From: Paenibacillus pinihumi DSM 23905 = JCM 16419 | GTDB lineage: Bacteria > Bacillota > Bacilli > Paenibacillales > Paenibacillaceae | Length of the DNA: 64,000 nt | Assembly (NCBI RefSeq): GCF_000422505.1 | Contig: NZ_KE383864.1 | Span: 788,381 to 852,380, forward strand | Direction: 5' to 3' | Shown: one piece after another, positions 27,118 to 36,810 of the stretch | Numbering within the stretch: the stretch's first letter is position 1 | Layout of the letters: each line of letters starts with the position of its first letter | Notes under the pieces: generated by a model | What the model was told of the DNA's origin: nothing | What the model saw: only the letters and a program-made list of their open reading frames with translations | The model's database searches: none | Made by a program: the position numbers and the translations under genes

Positions 27118-28464
27118 CTATTGCGCTTTGGCGAGCGTAGGGGAAGATTCCATGACACGCACCAGTTGGCCGCGGCATTCATTAACGCCTGCCTCAGTTA
27201 CCTTCACACGGCAAAGCTGTCCAATCAAAGATTCGGAGCCTTCGAATACGATCTGTAAATAGTTGCCGGAATAACCCATCACAAAGCCTGTTCCTGGCGC
27301 TCCCTTGTAGTCGCGCTCCGGAATAACGTCCAGCACCTGGCCGACGAACTGCTCCGCGTAAGCAAGCTGGCTCCGCTCCGACAGGTCGATCAGTTGATGC
27401 ACACGCTCGTTTTTAACCTCTTCATCCACCTGATCCTCCATCCGGGCAGCAGGCGTGCCTGTCCGTTTGGAATACGGGAAGACGTGCATTTCGGCAAAGC
27501 CAAGCTCCTCCATAAAGCGGTAGCCTTCCTGGAACATCTCATCCGTCTCGCCAGGGAAGCCGACGATTACATCCGTTGTAATCGCTAAGCCGGGCATTGC
27601 TTCATGCAGCCGTCTGATTTTCTCTGCGAACTCGGCTGTTGTATACTTGCGGCGCATCCGCTTTAATACTTCATCATTTCCGGCTTGCAGCGGAATATGC
27701 AGATGGTGGCACATTTTATCGGAACGGTTGAGCACCTCGATCATCTTCTCGTCAATCTGGCTGGCTTCAATGGAGCTGATGCGGATACGCTCAAGCCCTT
27801 CGACCTTGTCCAGGTCCTCCAGCAGATCCGACAGATGATAGTTCTCCAGATCGTCTCCGTAGCCGCCGGTATGAATGCCCGTCAGAACGATCTCCTTGTA
27901 GCCTGCAGCTACAAGCTGTTTCGCCTGGTTAATAACACTGTCCGCTTCACGGCTGCGGGACAGTCCGCGGGACCATGGAATAATACAGAACGTGCAGAAG
28001 TTGTTGCAGCCCTCCTGGATTTTCAGGAAGGCGCGTGTACGCTCGGCAAAATCCGGAACATCCAGTTCCTCAAACTGGCGGGTCTTCATAATATTGCGCA
28101 CTGCATTGACCGGCTTGCGCTCAGTCTGGATTTGCTCGATGAAGCCCATGAGCTTCTCGCGGTCCTGTGTTCCAATGACAAGATCAACCCCTGGAATCGC
28201 CATGATCTCGGCCGGCGAGGTTTGTGCGTAGCACCCGGTTACCGCAATAATCGCATCCGGATTGCGCCGGATTGCGCGGCGGATAATTTGGCGGCTCTTC
28301 TTGTCGCCCGTATTGGTTACGGTACATGTATTGATCAGGTAAACATCAGCTGTGGCTTCAAAATCAACCTGCTCATACCCCTCATTTTTAAACAGCTGCC
28401 AGATGGCCTCCGTATCATAAAAGTTAACTTTACAGCCCAGTGTATAAAAAGCTACAGATGGCAT
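27118..28464 (-). CDS. mtaB: tRNA (t6A37) methylthiotransferase MtaB
   Basis: Radical SAM enzyme that converts t6A37 to ms2t6A37 in tRNAs (YqeV). Order of domains: UPF0004 (VAFYTLGCKVNFYDTEAIW) with cysteines for the second 4Fe-4S cluster (TCTVTN, TGCYAQ), radical SAM core with CNNFCTFCIIPWSRG, and a C-terminal TRAM domain. About 448 residues. The ATG at 28464 aligns with family starts; an ATG three codons upstream (28473) overlaps the rsmE stop by ATGA, sits very close to GGGAGGAG and may also be used. Confidence 0.95.
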   Translation of the reverse strand: MPSVAFYTLGCKVNFYDTEAIWQLFKNEGYEQVDFEATADVYLINTCTVTNTGDKKSRQIIRRAIRRNPDAIIAVTGCYAQTSPAEIMAIPGVDLVIGTQDREKLMGFIEQIQTERKPVNAVRNIMKTRQFEELDVPDFAERTRAFLKIQEGCNNFCTFCIIPWSRGLSRSREADSVINQAKQLVAAGYKEIVLTGIHTGGYGDDLENYHLSDLLEDLDKVEGLERIRISSIEASQIDEKMIEVLNRSDKMCHHLHIPLQAGNDEVLKRMRRKYTTAEFAEKIRRLHEAMPGLAITTDVIVGFPGETDEMFQEGYRFMEELGFAEMHVFPYSKRTGTPAARMEDQVDEEVKNERVHQLIDLSERSQLAYAEQFVGQVLDVIPERDYKGAPGTGFVMGYSGNYLQIVFEGSESLIGQLCRVKVTEAGVNECRGQLVRVMESSPTLAKAQ

Positions 28465-28469
28465 GGTCT

Positions 28470-29243
28470 TCATGCTCCTCCCATCTCTTTGGATTCATAC
28501 ATGAGACAGGTCAGGCCGACCATTGCAGCCGTCTCTGTTCTCAAAATTCTCGGACCCAGTCCGGCCAGTCTCGCGCCGCCAGCTAATGCTTCATCAGCCT
28601 CATGCACGGTAAAGCCGCCCTCCGGTCCAACAACAAGCAATATTGCCGCTTCCCTGCTGCTGTCATGCGTATTTCGGAACGCTGCGAGCACATCGGCTAT
28701 GCCGCTGCCCTCTGCCGCGCCCTCCTTCTCATAGCAAAACAGCACCAGGTCAAATTCGGCCATCCGCAGCAAAAGCTGCTTCCAGCTCATAACCTGGCTT
28801 ACTTCGGGTATAATGCTGCGGTGCGCCTGCTCGGCAGCTTCTTTGGCTATTTTAGCCCATCGCTGCTGGCGCTTCTCTTCCTTCTTCCCGTCATATTGCA
28901 CGATGCTGCGCTCTGACTGGAACGGCACGAATGCGGCTGCTCCAATTTCCGTGCATTTCTGGATAACGGTCTCCAGCTTGTCCCCCTTAGGCAGACTTTG
29001 GGCTACCGTAACCTTCCACATAGGCTCGCCGTTTGTTTCCATCTCCGCTATAATATCCGCTTCAGCCGATTTGGCCTCAAGAGACGTGAGACGAGCCAGT
29101 ACCGACCGCCCTAAGCCGTCGCATACCATAATTTCATCTCCGGCCTTCATGCGCATCACCTTAAGCAAGTGATGCGCATCTTCGCCGGTAATCGTCACTG
29201 TATGTTGTCCGAATTGCTCGGGCGCAATAAAATATCGCTGCAT
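28470..29243 (-). CDS. rsmE: 16S rRNA m3U1498 methyltransferase RsmE
   Basis: 257-residue SPOUT methyltransferase that methylates U1498 of 16S rRNA. It starts MQRYFIAPEQ, has the PUA-like N-terminus with EDAHHLLKVMRMKAGDEI, and the trefoil-knot SAM site VVGPEGGFTVHEADEA and LGPRILRTETAAM. It is immediately upstream of mtaB, the common order prmA-rsmE-mtaB, but here an M50 protease gene separates it from prmA. Confidence 0.96.
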   Translation of the reverse strand: MQRYFIAPEQFGQHTVTITGEDAHHLLKVMRMKAGDEIMVCDGLGRSVLARLTSLEAKSAEADIIAEMETNGEPMWKVTVAQSLPKGDKLETVIQKCTEIGAAAFVPFQSERSIVQYDGKKEEKRQQRWAKIAKEAAEQAHRSIIPEVSQVMSWKQLLLRMAEFDLVLFCYEKEGAAEGSGIADVLAAFRNTHDSSREAAILLVVGPEGGFTVHEADEALAGGARLAGLGPRILRTETAAMVGLTCLMYESKEMGGA

Positions 29244-29355
29244 GTCGCTAATCCCTCATTCGTTCAAGTTCAAACTTCATCATACACGTTTTGTCCCTCA
29301 TACGCCACACCTAATCCAATTTTACTGCCGGATTGCCTGGAAGCAGAAATGTAAA

Positions 29356-30072
29356 TCAGCTTATAAAAGTGATCACAAACTTCGGCCAGTCTACCGGAGC
29401 AAATACCAGCTCCATCAACGATTGGATGAAACCGCGAATCGGAGCCGACAAGGAAAACAGCGGTTCAAGCGTATACATGCGGAGCTGCGGGATAAATACG
29501 ATTAGAAGGAAGATGAACATCCCCCATTGTTCATGCTGCTCAAGCTTGATGCGCTGGCGCTGCGGCAGCATATCCTGAATAATCCGGTAGCCGTCAAGCG
29601 GCGGCAGCGGAATCAGATTGAACAGAAACAGCAGCGTATTCATAAAAATCAAATAGTACAGAAAATGGATGACAGCCTTCGTGACGCCTGCATGATCCGT
29701 ATAGAGCCATCCTGCCTGGTTAAGCACATAGACAATCAGGATTCCGATGGCAGCGAGCAGCAAATTGCTGAGCGGACCGGCAGCCGAAACAATAATTCCC
29801 ATCACACGCGGATACTTAAATCGTCCACGGTTGACGGGAACCGGCTTGGCCCAGCCAAATCCGGCAATCAGAATAAGCAGCGTACCCACGATATCCAAAT
29901 GCGAACGCGGATCAAGCGTCACCCGCCCCTCATTGTAGGCGGTCATATCCCCGAACTTGTATGCGGCATAGGCATGGGCAAACTCGTGAACAGAAAAAGC
30001 AATCATCAAAACAAGAACGATAAAGGGCAAGTCCTCCAGCGGATACCAGGTTAGTTTCTCCAGAAGATCCAT
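29356..30072 (-). CDS. Site-2 protease family (M50) membrane metalloprotease
   Basis: 238-residue integral membrane protein with the zinc motif HEFAHAY in the first helix region and the second motif LPPLDGYRI, plus AGPLSNLLLA between them: the S2P layout for intramembrane cleavage. About five hydrophobic segments are visible. The substrate is unknown. It is ten bases from prmA and in the same operon. A link with the sigma/anti-sigma pair elsewhere in the window is possible but not shown. Confidence 0.9.
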   Translation of the reverse strand: MDLLEKLTWYPLEDLPFIVLVLMIAFSVHEFAHAYAAYKFGDMTAYNEGRVTLDPRSHLDIVGTLLILIAGFGWAKPVPVNRGRFKYPRVMGIIVSAAGPLSNLLLAAIGILIVYVLNQAGWLYTDHAGVTKAVIHFLYYLIFMNTLLFLFNLIPLPPLDGYRIIQDMLPQRQRIKLEQHEQWGMFIFLLIVFIPQLRMYTLEPLFSLSAPIRGFIQSLMELVFAPVDWPKFVITFIS

Positions 30073-30081
30073 AGGCTACCC

Positions 30082-31062
30082 TTAAGGCTTGCGGGCTACA
30101 AACGCCATCCAGTTATCTTCGCGGTTAATCTCCACGATTTCAAAACCGGCAGCGCGCAGACCTTGATCCACAACATCTTCCTTGTTCATGTAAATTCCTG
30201 ATGCAATATAGATTCCGCCCGGCTTGAGAGCCGCATAGACATCATCAATAAACAACAGAATGATTTCCGCCAGAATGTTCGCGACAACCACATCAACCGG
30301 AACAGCCACATTCAGCTTCGTCGTGCCTTCCTCTCCAGTCTGTCCGGTATTCAGCACACCCAGCAGATCGCTCAAATGTACCTGAATCCGATCCTCCAGA
30401 CGGTTCAGGTTCGCATTTTCAATTGCGCTTGATACAGCAACCGGATCCAAATCGAGCGCCAGCACGCGGTCTGCTCCCAGGCGGCAAGCTCCAATCGCAA
30501 GAATTCCTGATCCGGTTCCGACGTCAATTACAGATTCCCCGCCCTGAATAACCTTCTCCAGTGTCCGCAGGCACAGCGCAGTCGTCGGATGTGTCCCTGT
30601 GCCGAATGCCATGCCGGGATCTAGCTCGATAATTTGCTCGCCTTCATCTGACTCATAGCTCTCCCATGTCGGTTTGATCGTCAGATGGTCCGATACGCGC
30701 AGCGGCTTGAAGTACTGCTTCCACGCCTCCGCCCAGTCTTCCTCGTCAACCATCGCTGTACTGATCTTATAGTCACCCGGCTCGATGCCAAATTCCCGAA
30801 GCTGGTCAATGGACACGCGAAGCTGCTGCTCCAGTGCATTCATATCCGTTCCCTCAAGGAAATATCCCTTGATTACAGCTTCCCCTTCCGGAATATCATT
30901 AAGCGGTTGATCGTACCATTGTCCAAGGGAAGTATCCCGCTTGCGGTTCAGATTGCCGGATTCTTCAATCGAAACCCCGTCTGCATCCTGTTCATGCAAA
31001 AAATTCGTAATCATTTCAATTGACTGTTCAGAAGTCGAAATTGTAATTTCATGCCACTTCAA
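30082..31062 (-). CDS. prmA: Ribosomal protein L11 methyltransferase
   Basis: SAM-dependent methyltransferase that modifies ribosomal protein L11; 326 residues. An N-terminal substrate-recognition domain (KWHEITISTSEQSIEMITNFL) is followed by the Rossmann domain with VIDVGTGSGILAIGA, the acidic LALDLDPVA and VVANILAEII. A TTG start at 31062 is chosen because GAGGGGG lies eight bases upstream and family proteins begin KWHEI; the frame is open to 31134 without similarity. It follows the heat-shock genes, as in Bacillus. Confidence 0.94.
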   Translation of the reverse strand: MKWHEITISTSEQSIEMITNFLHEQDADGVSIEESGNLNRKRDTSLGQWYDQPLNDIPEGEAVIKGYFLEGTDMNALEQQLRVSIDQLREFGIEPGDYKISTAMVDEEDWAEAWKQYFKPLRVSDHLTIKPTWESYESDEGEQIIELDPGMAFGTGTHPTTALCLRTLEKVIQGGESVIDVGTGSGILAIGACRLGADRVLALDLDPVAVSSAIENANLNRLEDRIQVHLSDLLGVLNTGQTGEEGTTKLNVAVPVDVVVANILAEIILLFIDDVYAALKPGGIYIASGIYMNKEDVVDQGLRAAGFEIVEINREDNWMAFVARKP

Positions 31063-31248
31063 ATCTTTTTCCCCCTCTAGTAACTTCCAACCCATAATGC
31101 TATCTATTTTACAACAGAAGCACTCTATGTACAAAACGGTATTTCGCAGAAAGCGGCATTACAAGTATAAACCCCCGTGCACCCTTTAACAGGCTCAGCT
31201 TCGTTTTGCTTCGAAAATAGTGGCAATATCTATGTAAAGTATGTAATT

Positions 31249-31298
31249 AAAAAGACGGCTCCTTGTTCCGGCTAACTGCCGAACACAAAAAGCCGCCT
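31249..31298 (-). terminator. Intrinsic terminator upstream of prmA
   Basis: Minus strand GGCGGCT...GTTCGGC, loop AGTTA, GCCGGAAC...AGCCGTC and a TTTTT run. It ends the transcript of the two small genes at 31364-31725. The remaining 31063-31248 should hold the prmA promoter; I see no gene there. Confidence 0.82.
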
Positions 31299-31363
31299 TT
31301 TGCTGTACAGCCACCAGTCACGGGAAAATTCCGCTTGCCAATTACGGCAACACCAGACCCGTT

Positions 31364-31579
31364 TTAGTAAGGCTGCTCTAGAGCGGATTGGTGTGCCTCT
31401 CCGCCGGTCTGTTCGATCAGATAGAGCGCACGGTCGACGAGCTCCGGTGAGACGGAAGCCGTGAAGGACAAACCGTCCTCAGCGCTGGATAATCCGGTAA
31501 CCCTCAGTGCCTGGAGCTTCTGCTCCGCCTCCTGGGCTTCTGCTCTCGCGGGAAAGGTCGCTCTGATCCCTGTCATCAT
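31364..31579 (-). CDS. Small hypothetical protein coupled to a YfhD-like gene
   Basis: 71 residues, no named family recognised. The pattern suggests a beta-alpha-beta-beta-alpha-beta fold: IRATFP, helix ARAEAQEAEQKLQALR, VTGLSS, LSFTASVS, helix PELVDRALYLIEQTGG. Its ATG overlaps the stop of the preceding YfhD-like gene (ATGA), which supports real translation. A terminator follows. Confidence 0.65.
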   Translation of the reverse strand: MMTGIRATFPARAEAQEAEQKLQALRVTGLSSAEDGLSFTASVSPELVDRALYLIEQTGGEAHQSALEQPY

Positions 31580-31725
31580 TGCTCCGCCCTGTGGTCGGCT
31601 TCAGCCGCCCTCTCGCGGGCTTTCAGATCGGCCGCATCGGCCTGCTCCTCGGAAAATTCCACATCTTCGTTTTTGCCGATCGGAAGTTTGCACGTTTCAT
31701 GCTCTTGTTTGGGATGCTGCTCCAT
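31576..31725 (-). CDS. YfhD family small protein
   Basis: 49 residues, starting MEQHPKQEHETCKLPIGKNE. The C-terminal stretch EQADAADLKARERAAEADHR closely resembles the C-terminus of Bacillus YfhD (ELADADDREAQERAKAADNR), a small hydrophilic protein of unknown function expressed around sporulation. GGAGGAG lies six bases before the ATG at 31725. It overlaps the next gene by ATGA. Confidence 0.75.
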   Translation of the reverse strand: MEQHPKQEHETCKLPIGKNEDVEFSEEQADAADLKARERAAEADHRAEQ

Positions 31726-31827
31726 TTTTAACTCCTCCAGACATCAAGAATGGCCCTTCATGCCGGAACTCCTCCCTGGCAGCTTACAGCCCCATTTGTG
31801 AAGCGATGCCATCATCCTAGTGTAAAC

Positions 31828-31854
31828 AAAAACGGGCGGAATATGCTCCGCCCG
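31828..31854 (-). terminator. Intrinsic terminator of the dnaK-dnaJ operon
   Basis: Minus strand ACGGGCGGA, loop, TCCGCCCGT and TTTTTG, about 50 bases after the dnaJ stop codon. Confidence 0.9.
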
Positions 31855-31901
31855 TCTTCTGCAAGTACATCTATTATGATAAGACTAAAATTTGAAATTG
31901 A

Positions 31902-33023
31902 CTATTCACCGCGAAACGCTTTTTTCATCCGATCAAAGATGGATTCATGATGCTCCTGCGGCGTTTCCCCTTGAAGACCGGAAAATTCACGCAGCAAATC
32001 CTTTTGCTCGTCTGTCAGCTTGGTTGGTGTAACAACGGTTACCTTAACATGCTGGTCACCCTGCCCGTAGCCGCGCAGCCTCGGCACACCTTTCCCTTTG
32101 AGACGGAAGTAGGTTCCCGTCTGTGTTCCAGCCGGAATCTTGAGCTTCACCTTTTCGGTCAAGGTCGGAATTTCAATCTCGTCTCCAAGTGCTGCTTGTG
32201 CAAATGTCAGCGGGTATTCGCAGTAAATATCGTCGCCGTCACGCTCAAAGAACTCATGGGATTTTACCCGGATGACGATGTACAGATCACCGGCCGGACC
32301 TCCGCGAAGCCCGGCTTCGCCTTCTCCGGACAAGCGGATTTGAGCGCCCTCATCCACCCCTGCAGGGATTTTCACATGGATTTTGCGCTGCTTCTTCACT
32401 TTACCCGAGCCGTGGCAATTCGTACAGCGTTCCTTGATCACTTTGCCCGTACCGGAGCAGTTCGTACAGGCACGGCGATTCACAATACGGCCGAATGGCG
32501 TATTCTGAACGACTTCCTGCTGCCCGCTGCCGTGACAGACGCCGCATGTTTCCGGATGCGTTCCCGGCTTCGCGCCATTGCCGTGACATGTATCACAGCT
32601 TTCTGTACGTGGAATCTGAATGTCTGTTTCCTTGCCGAATACAGCTTCCTTGAACTCGATCGTCATCGTATATTGCAAGTCATTGCCGCGCTGTGGCGCA
32701 TTTGGATCGCGACGTCCGCCGCCACCGCCGAAGAACATATCGAAGATATCGCCAAAGCCGCCAAAATCAGCACCGCCTGCTCCACCGCCGAAGCCCTGAT
32801 TCGGATCGACATGACCAAAGCGGTCATAGGCCGCACGCTTTTGGTCGTCGCTGAGCACATCGTAAGCTTCCTTGACTTCCTTGAACTTCTCCTCGGCGTC
32901 TTCTGCTTTGTTGACATCCGGATGGTACTGTCTGGCCAGCTTCCGGTATGACTTTTTAATTTCATCCTCCGAGGCATCCTTGCCTAGCCCCAGCACTTCA
33001 TAATAATCCCGTTTCTCCGCCAC
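31902..33023 (-). CDS. dnaJ: Molecular chaperone DnaJ
   Basis: Hsp40 co-chaperone, 373 residues, stimulating DnaK ATP hydrolysis and presenting substrates. J domain with the HPD motif (RQYHPDVNK), Gly/Phe-rich linker, a zinc domain with four CxxCxGxG-type repeats ([32 protein letters not shown]), and the C-terminal peptide-binding domain. The start is a GTG at 33023 after GGGGGTG. It is last in the hrcA-grpE-dnaK-dnaJ group and separated from dnaK by a strong inverted repeat. Confidence 0.97.
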   Translation of the reverse strand: MAEKRDYYEVLGLGKDASEDEIKKSYRKLARQYHPDVNKAEDAEEKFKEVKEAYDVLSDDQKRAAYDRFGHVDPNQGFGGGAGGADFGGFGDIFDMFFGGGGGRRDPNAPQRGNDLQYTMTIEFKEAVFGKETDIQIPRTESCDTCHGNGAKPGTHPETCGVCHGSGQQEVVQNTPFGRIVNRRACTNCSGTGKVIKERCTNCHGSGKVKKQRKIHVKIPAGVDEGAQIRLSGEGEAGLRGGPAGDLYIVIRVKSHEFFERDGDDIYCEYPLTFAQAALGDEIEIPTLTEKVKLKIPAGTQTGTYFRLKGKGVPRLRGYGQGDQHVKVTVVTPTKLTDEQKDLLREFSGLQGETPQEHHESIFDRMKKAFRGE

Positions 33024-33073
33024 TCAAAGTCACCCCCAATGGATCATGCCCCATCAAAACCCCATCCACAACG

Positions 33074-33108
33074 AAGGTCAAAGTCAAGCCTAGCCTGACT
33101 TTGACCTT
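33074..33108. repeat. Perfect 13-bp inverted repeat between dnaK and dnaJ
   Basis: AAGGTCAAAGTCA, a 9-base loop and TGACTTTGACCTT. No T run follows on the minus strand, so it is not a classical terminator; it may protect or process the dnaK mRNA and lower dnaJ expression. Confidence 0.7.
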
Positions 33109-33140
33109 ACGTGTTCGTGATGGCTGGTTAAGCTAATGCA

Positions 33141-34973
33141 TTATTTTTTGTCGTCTACAACCTCATAGTCGGCATCAACTACATTATCTTTCCCTTTGGT
33201 TTCTCCGCCAGCTTCCCCGCCTTGGGCAGCCTGGTCAGCTTGCGCCTGCTCATAGAGCTTCACAGAAAGCTGCTGCACGATTTGAGTCAGTTCTTCGGTA
33301 GCGGCATTAATTTCTTCAATATTGTCTGTTCCAATTGCTGCTTTCAGTTTTTCTTTTGCAGCATTGGCTTTTTCGACCTCACCGGCATCTGCTTTCTCAC
33401 CGAGGTCATTAATTGTTTTCTCAACCGTGTATACGAGTTGGTCCGCGTTGTTCTTCGCCTCCACCAGCTCACGGCGTTTGCGGTCTTCCTCCGCGTTCAG
33501 CTCAGCATCCTTCATCATGCGGTCGATTTCTTCATCGGTCAGACCGCTGGAAGAAGTGATGGTGATTTTTTGGCTTTTGCCTGTTCCTTTATCCAGCGCA
33601 GATACGTTAACGATACCGTTGGCATCGATATCGAAGGTAACTTCGATTTGCGGAATTCCGCGCGGTGCCGGAGGAATGTCACCCAGCATGAAGCGTCCAA
33701 GCGTTTTGTTGCCGTTCGCCATCTGGCGCTCGCCTTGCAAAACGTGAATTTCTACACTGGTTTGATTATCTGCATAGGTGGAGTACACCTGGGATTTGCT
33801 TGTTGGAATTGTTGTATTGCGATCGATCATCTTCGTAAATACGCCGCCCGCAGTTTCGATACCGAGGGACAGCGGAGTAACGTCGAGCAATACGACATCC
33901 TTGACATCGCCTGTCAGTACGCCAGCTTGAACGGCTGCACCCAGTGCTACCACTTCATCCGGGTTAACGCCTTTGTGAGGCTCTTTGCCGGTCAGCTTCT
34001 TGATAGCTTCCTGTACCGCAGGGATACGGGTCGATCCGCCTACCAGAACGATTTTGTCGATTTGGCTTGTGCTCAAGCCGGAATCGCTAAGTGCCTGACG
34101 AGTCGGACCAAGCGTGCGCTCTACGAGTGGCGCAGCCAGCTCTTCGAATTTCGCGCGGGTCAGGTTCATCTCCAAGTGCTGAGGTACGCCGTCAACCATT
34201 GTAATGAACGGAAGAGAAATTGTTGTTGTCAGGACACCTGACAATTCTTTTTTCGCTTTTTCCGCAGCATCTTTCAAACGCTGAACAGCTGCTTTGTCTT
34301 TGGACAAGTCAGTGCCGTGCTCTTTTTTAAACTCGGAAACCATGTGATCGATAACCACTTGGTCAAAGTCGTCGCCGCCCAGCTTGTTGTCACCACTGGT
34401 TGCTTTAACTTCGAAGAAGCCGTCACCCAGCTCCAGAATCGATACGTCAAATGTACCGCCGCCCAGGTCATAAACGAGGATCGTTTGATCTTCGGATTTC
34501 TCCAGACCGTATGCAAGCGCCGCAGCTGTCGGCTCGTTGACGATACGCAGAACTTCCAGACCGGCAATTTTACCTGCATCTTTAGTAGCTTGGCGCTGGC
34601 TGTCATTGAAGTACGCCGGTACGGTAATAACAGCTTGTGTTACTGCTTGGCCCAGATAAGCTTCCGCATCTGATTTCAGCTTTTGCAGGATAATCGCAGA
34701 AATTTCCTGTGGAGAAAATTCCTTATCGTCAATTTTTTCTTTGTAGCTGCTGCCCATGTGGCGTTTGATCGAAATAACGGTACGATCAGGGTTGGTGATC
34801 GCCTGGCGTTTTGCAGACTCCCCTACGATACGCTCCCCATCTTTTTTAAAACCTACAACTGATGGTGTTGTACGGTTTCCTTCCGGGTTAGGGATAACGA
34901 CAGCTTCTCCGCCTTCCATAACCGCTACGCATGAATTCGTTGTTCCAAGGTCAATACCAATTACTTTACTCAT
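33141..34973 (-). CDS. dnaK: Molecular chaperone DnaK
   Basis: Hsp70, 610 residues. The N-terminal ATPase has [31 protein letters not shown] and [17 protein letters not shown]; the substrate domain and helical lid end in an acidic tail [18 protein letters not shown]. The short lid/ATPase insertion is typical of Gram-positive DnaK. GGAGGAG lies five bases before the ATG. Heat induction through HrcA/CIRCE is expected. Confidence 0.98.
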   Translation of the reverse strand: MSKVIGIDLGTTNSCVAVMEGGEAVVIPNPEGNRTTPSVVGFKKDGERIVGESAKRQAITNPDRTVISIKRHMGSSYKEKIDDKEFSPQEISAIILQKLKSDAEAYLGQAVTQAVITVPAYFNDSQRQATKDAGKIAGLEVLRIVNEPTAAALAYGLEKSEDQTILVYDLGGGTFDVSILELGDGFFEVKATSGDNKLGGDDFDQVVIDHMVSEFKKEHGTDLSKDKAAVQRLKDAAEKAKKELSGVLTTTISLPFITMVDGVPQHLEMNLTRAKFEELAAPLVERTLGPTRQALSDSGLSTSQIDKIVLVGGSTRIPAVQEAIKKLTGKEPHKGVNPDEVVALGAAVQAGVLTGDVKDVVLLDVTPLSLGIETAGGVFTKMIDRNTTIPTSKSQVYSTYADNQTSVEIHVLQGERQMANGNKTLGRFMLGDIPPAPRGIPQIEVTFDIDANGIVNVSALDKGTGKSQKITITSSSGLTDEEIDRMMKDAELNAEEDRKRRELVEAKNNADQLVYTVEKTINDLGEKADAGEVEKANAAKEKLKAAIGTDNIEEINAATEELTQIVQQLSVKLYEQAQADQAAQGGEAGGETKGKDNVVDADYEVVDDKK

Positions 34974-35004
34974 TAAAGCTCCTCCTTGTTCATTTGTTAT
35001 ATGT

Positions 35005-35595
35005 TTAGCCGCTTACTTTAACCATTGCTGGACGCAATACTTTTTCTTTTAGAATGTACCCTCTTTGAACTTCTTCAACAACAATGCCTTCCTCATATTC
35101 CTCAGACTCGACCTGCATAATCGCCTGATGGAAATCAGGGTTGAACGGCTGGCCCACCGTATCCATCGGCTTCAAGCCCTCCTGCTGGAGAACCTGGTCG
35201 AATTGACGGAAGATCATGTCAACGCCCTTGATAAAGGAATCCTTGTCTTCGGAATCTTTGGCGGCGCTAATGGCGCGCTCAAAGTTGTCAATGACAGGCA
35301 GCAGCTCAGTAACCAGCTTCATGGAAGCGTATTGGGCGAGTTCTTCCTTCTCTTTTTGAGTGCGGCGGCGGAAATTGTCATAGTCAGCCTGAACGCGCAA
35401 CAGGCGCTGTTGATTATCATCAGCCTGCTTTTGCAGTTCTGCAATACGCGGATCAGCAGCAGCCTCCTCAGTTGAAGGTTCCGATACTGTCTCCTCATCT
35501 ATTACATCAGCCGCCGCGGCGGTTGTATTCAATTCTTCATTAGAAGTTTCAACTTGCTCTTGTTGTTCGTTAACAGTTTCTTTATTCGTGCTCAC
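35005..35595 (-). CDS. grpE: Nucleotide exchange factor GrpE
   Basis: DnaK nucleotide exchange factor, 196 residues. An acidic, low-complexity N-terminus (about 1-50) precedes a long coiled coil ([20 protein letters not shown]) with [14 protein letters not shown] and the beta domain ending [21 protein letters not shown]. The start is a GTG at 35595 after AGGAGGTG. It lies between hrcA and dnaK. Confidence 0.96.
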   Translation of the reverse strand: MSTNKETVNEQQEQVETSNEELNTTAAAADVIDEETVSEPSTEEAAADPRIAELQKQADDNQQRLLRVQADYDNFRRRTQKEKEELAQYASMKLVTELLPVIDNFERAISAAKDSEDKDSFIKGVDMIFRQFDQVLQQEGLKPMDTVGQPFNPDFHQAIMQVESEEYEEGIVVEEVQRGYILKEKVLRPAMVKVSG

Positions 35596-35652
35596 GAATG
35601 CTTCACCTCCTTAATATAATCCAGCTTGCCCGTCATACGGGCTGGAGCCGGT

Positions 35653-36675
35653 TTATTTATACCATTTGCCATACATGACAGCCATGTCCTTGGAGAGAAC
35701 ATCCAGCAGGCTGATTACCTTGCCGTACTCCATACGGGTCGGGCCCAGAATGCCAATCGTACCAAGCGACTGTCCAGCTATTGAATAGGTTGCAGTAATC
35801 AGGCTGCAATTGTTAATTGCTTCATGGTCATTCTCTGAACCTATCTTTACCTGTATGCCAGGATTCGCGGATACGAGCTTGATCAGGGCAGGTTGTTCAT
35901 CAAACAAATCAAGCAGCGTTTTAACCTTCTCCACATCCTTGAACTCCGGCTGGATCAGCATATTTGAGGTTCCGCTGACGAAGACACGGTGATCTTGCTC
36001 GCCTGCAAGCACATTCCCCAATACATCGAGAAACTCCTCATAATGGCTCACATATCTGCCCAATTCCTGCCCAACTTCGGTATATAACCGGGAACGGAGC
36101 CGGGAGAACGGAACCCCCACCAGCTTTTCATTCAATATTCTCGTGACCTTCTCGATCTCTGACATGTCCACGCCGCCGGGAATCGAGACGGTTCTGTTCT
36201 CAACATGTCCCGTATTGGTCACAATAATCGCAACAGCCGTGCTCTCATTGAGCGGAACAAGCTGAAAATGCTTCAAGGAATTATTAAAGGTCTCCGGGCC
36301 AAGTACGATGGAGGTATAATTTGTCAAATTGGACAGAATCGTGGCAGCATGCTGAATGACCTGCTCCATCTGATTCATCTTATCCGCCATGAAATGACGG
36401 ATACGCTCCAATTCCTGCTCGCTCACCTCTCCCAGCTTGACGAGATGATCAACATAATAGCGGTAGCCTTTCGTCGAAGGCACACGTCCTGCGGAAGTGT
36501 GCGGCTGCTCCAGAAAACCAAGGTCCTCAAGATCAGCCATCTCATTGCGAATCGTCGCCGGACTAAATCCCACGCCGCCCCGCTTGGAAATGCTTCGCGA
36601 GCCGACGGGTTCCGCTGAGCGGATGTAATCATCAACGATAGCATTCAATATCATTCTCTGTCTTTCAGTCAGCAA
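35653..36675 (-). CDS. hrcA: Heat-inducible transcription repressor HrcA
   Basis: Repressor of class I heat-shock genes; binds CIRCE and is kept active by GroEL. 340 residues with an N-terminal winged helix (LTERQRMILNAIVDDYIRSAEPVGSR) and GAF-like core. A TTG at 36675, five bases after GGAGGGG, is chosen because family proteins begin MLTERQ; the upstream ATG at 36699 would add MILTGGVP. A perfect CIRCE lies 67 bases upstream, so the operon is autoregulated. Confidence 0.95.
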   Translation of the reverse strand: MLTERQRMILNAIVDDYIRSAEPVGSRSISKRGGVGFSPATIRNEMADLEDLGFLEQPHTSAGRVPSTKGYRYYVDHLVKLGEVSEQELERIRHFMADKMNQMEQVIQHAATILSNLTNYTSIVLGPETFNNSLKHFQLVPLNESTAVAIIVTNTGHVENRTVSIPGGVDMSEIEKVTRILNEKLVGVPFSRLRSRLYTEVGQELGRYVSHYEEFLDVLGNVLAGEQDHRVFVSGTSNMLIQPEFKDVEKVKTLLDLFDEQPALIKLVSANPGIQVKIGSENDHEAINNCSLITATYSIAGQSLGTIGILGPTRMEYGKVISLLDVLSKDMAVMYGKWYK

Positions 36676-36741
36676 AGGAACCCCTCCCGTCAATATCATT
36701 CATCATGCCACAACTGTGAAGCGGCAGTCCCGTTCACTTCG

Positions 36742-36768
36742 TTAGCACTCATTAACGTAGAGTGCTAA
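36742..36768. promoter_or_regulatory. CIRCE operator of the hrcA operon
   Basis: TTAGCACTC, nine bases, GAGTGCTAA: an exact match to the CIRCE consensus. It sits just downstream of the promoter -10, where HrcA would block initiation. Confidence 0.97.
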
Positions 36769-36779
36769 TCGTTAATACA

Positions 36780-36809
36780 AAAATACCAAACCAACTTGAG
36801 CGTTGTCAA
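36780..36809 (-). promoter_or_regulatory. Sigma-A promoter of hrcA-grpE-dnaK-dnaJ
   Basis: Minus strand TTGACA, 18 bases, TATTTT. The -35 is perfect. It abuts the stop codon of the upstream acetyltransferase gene and precedes CIRCE by 11 bases. Confidence 0.75.
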
Positions 36810-36810
36810 G

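Noticed and set aside
33074-33108. Possible CtsR operator because of GGTCAAA heptads
   Set aside because: CtsR needs direct repeats with a three-base spacer; here the heptads are inverted and inside a hairpin downstream of dnaK.
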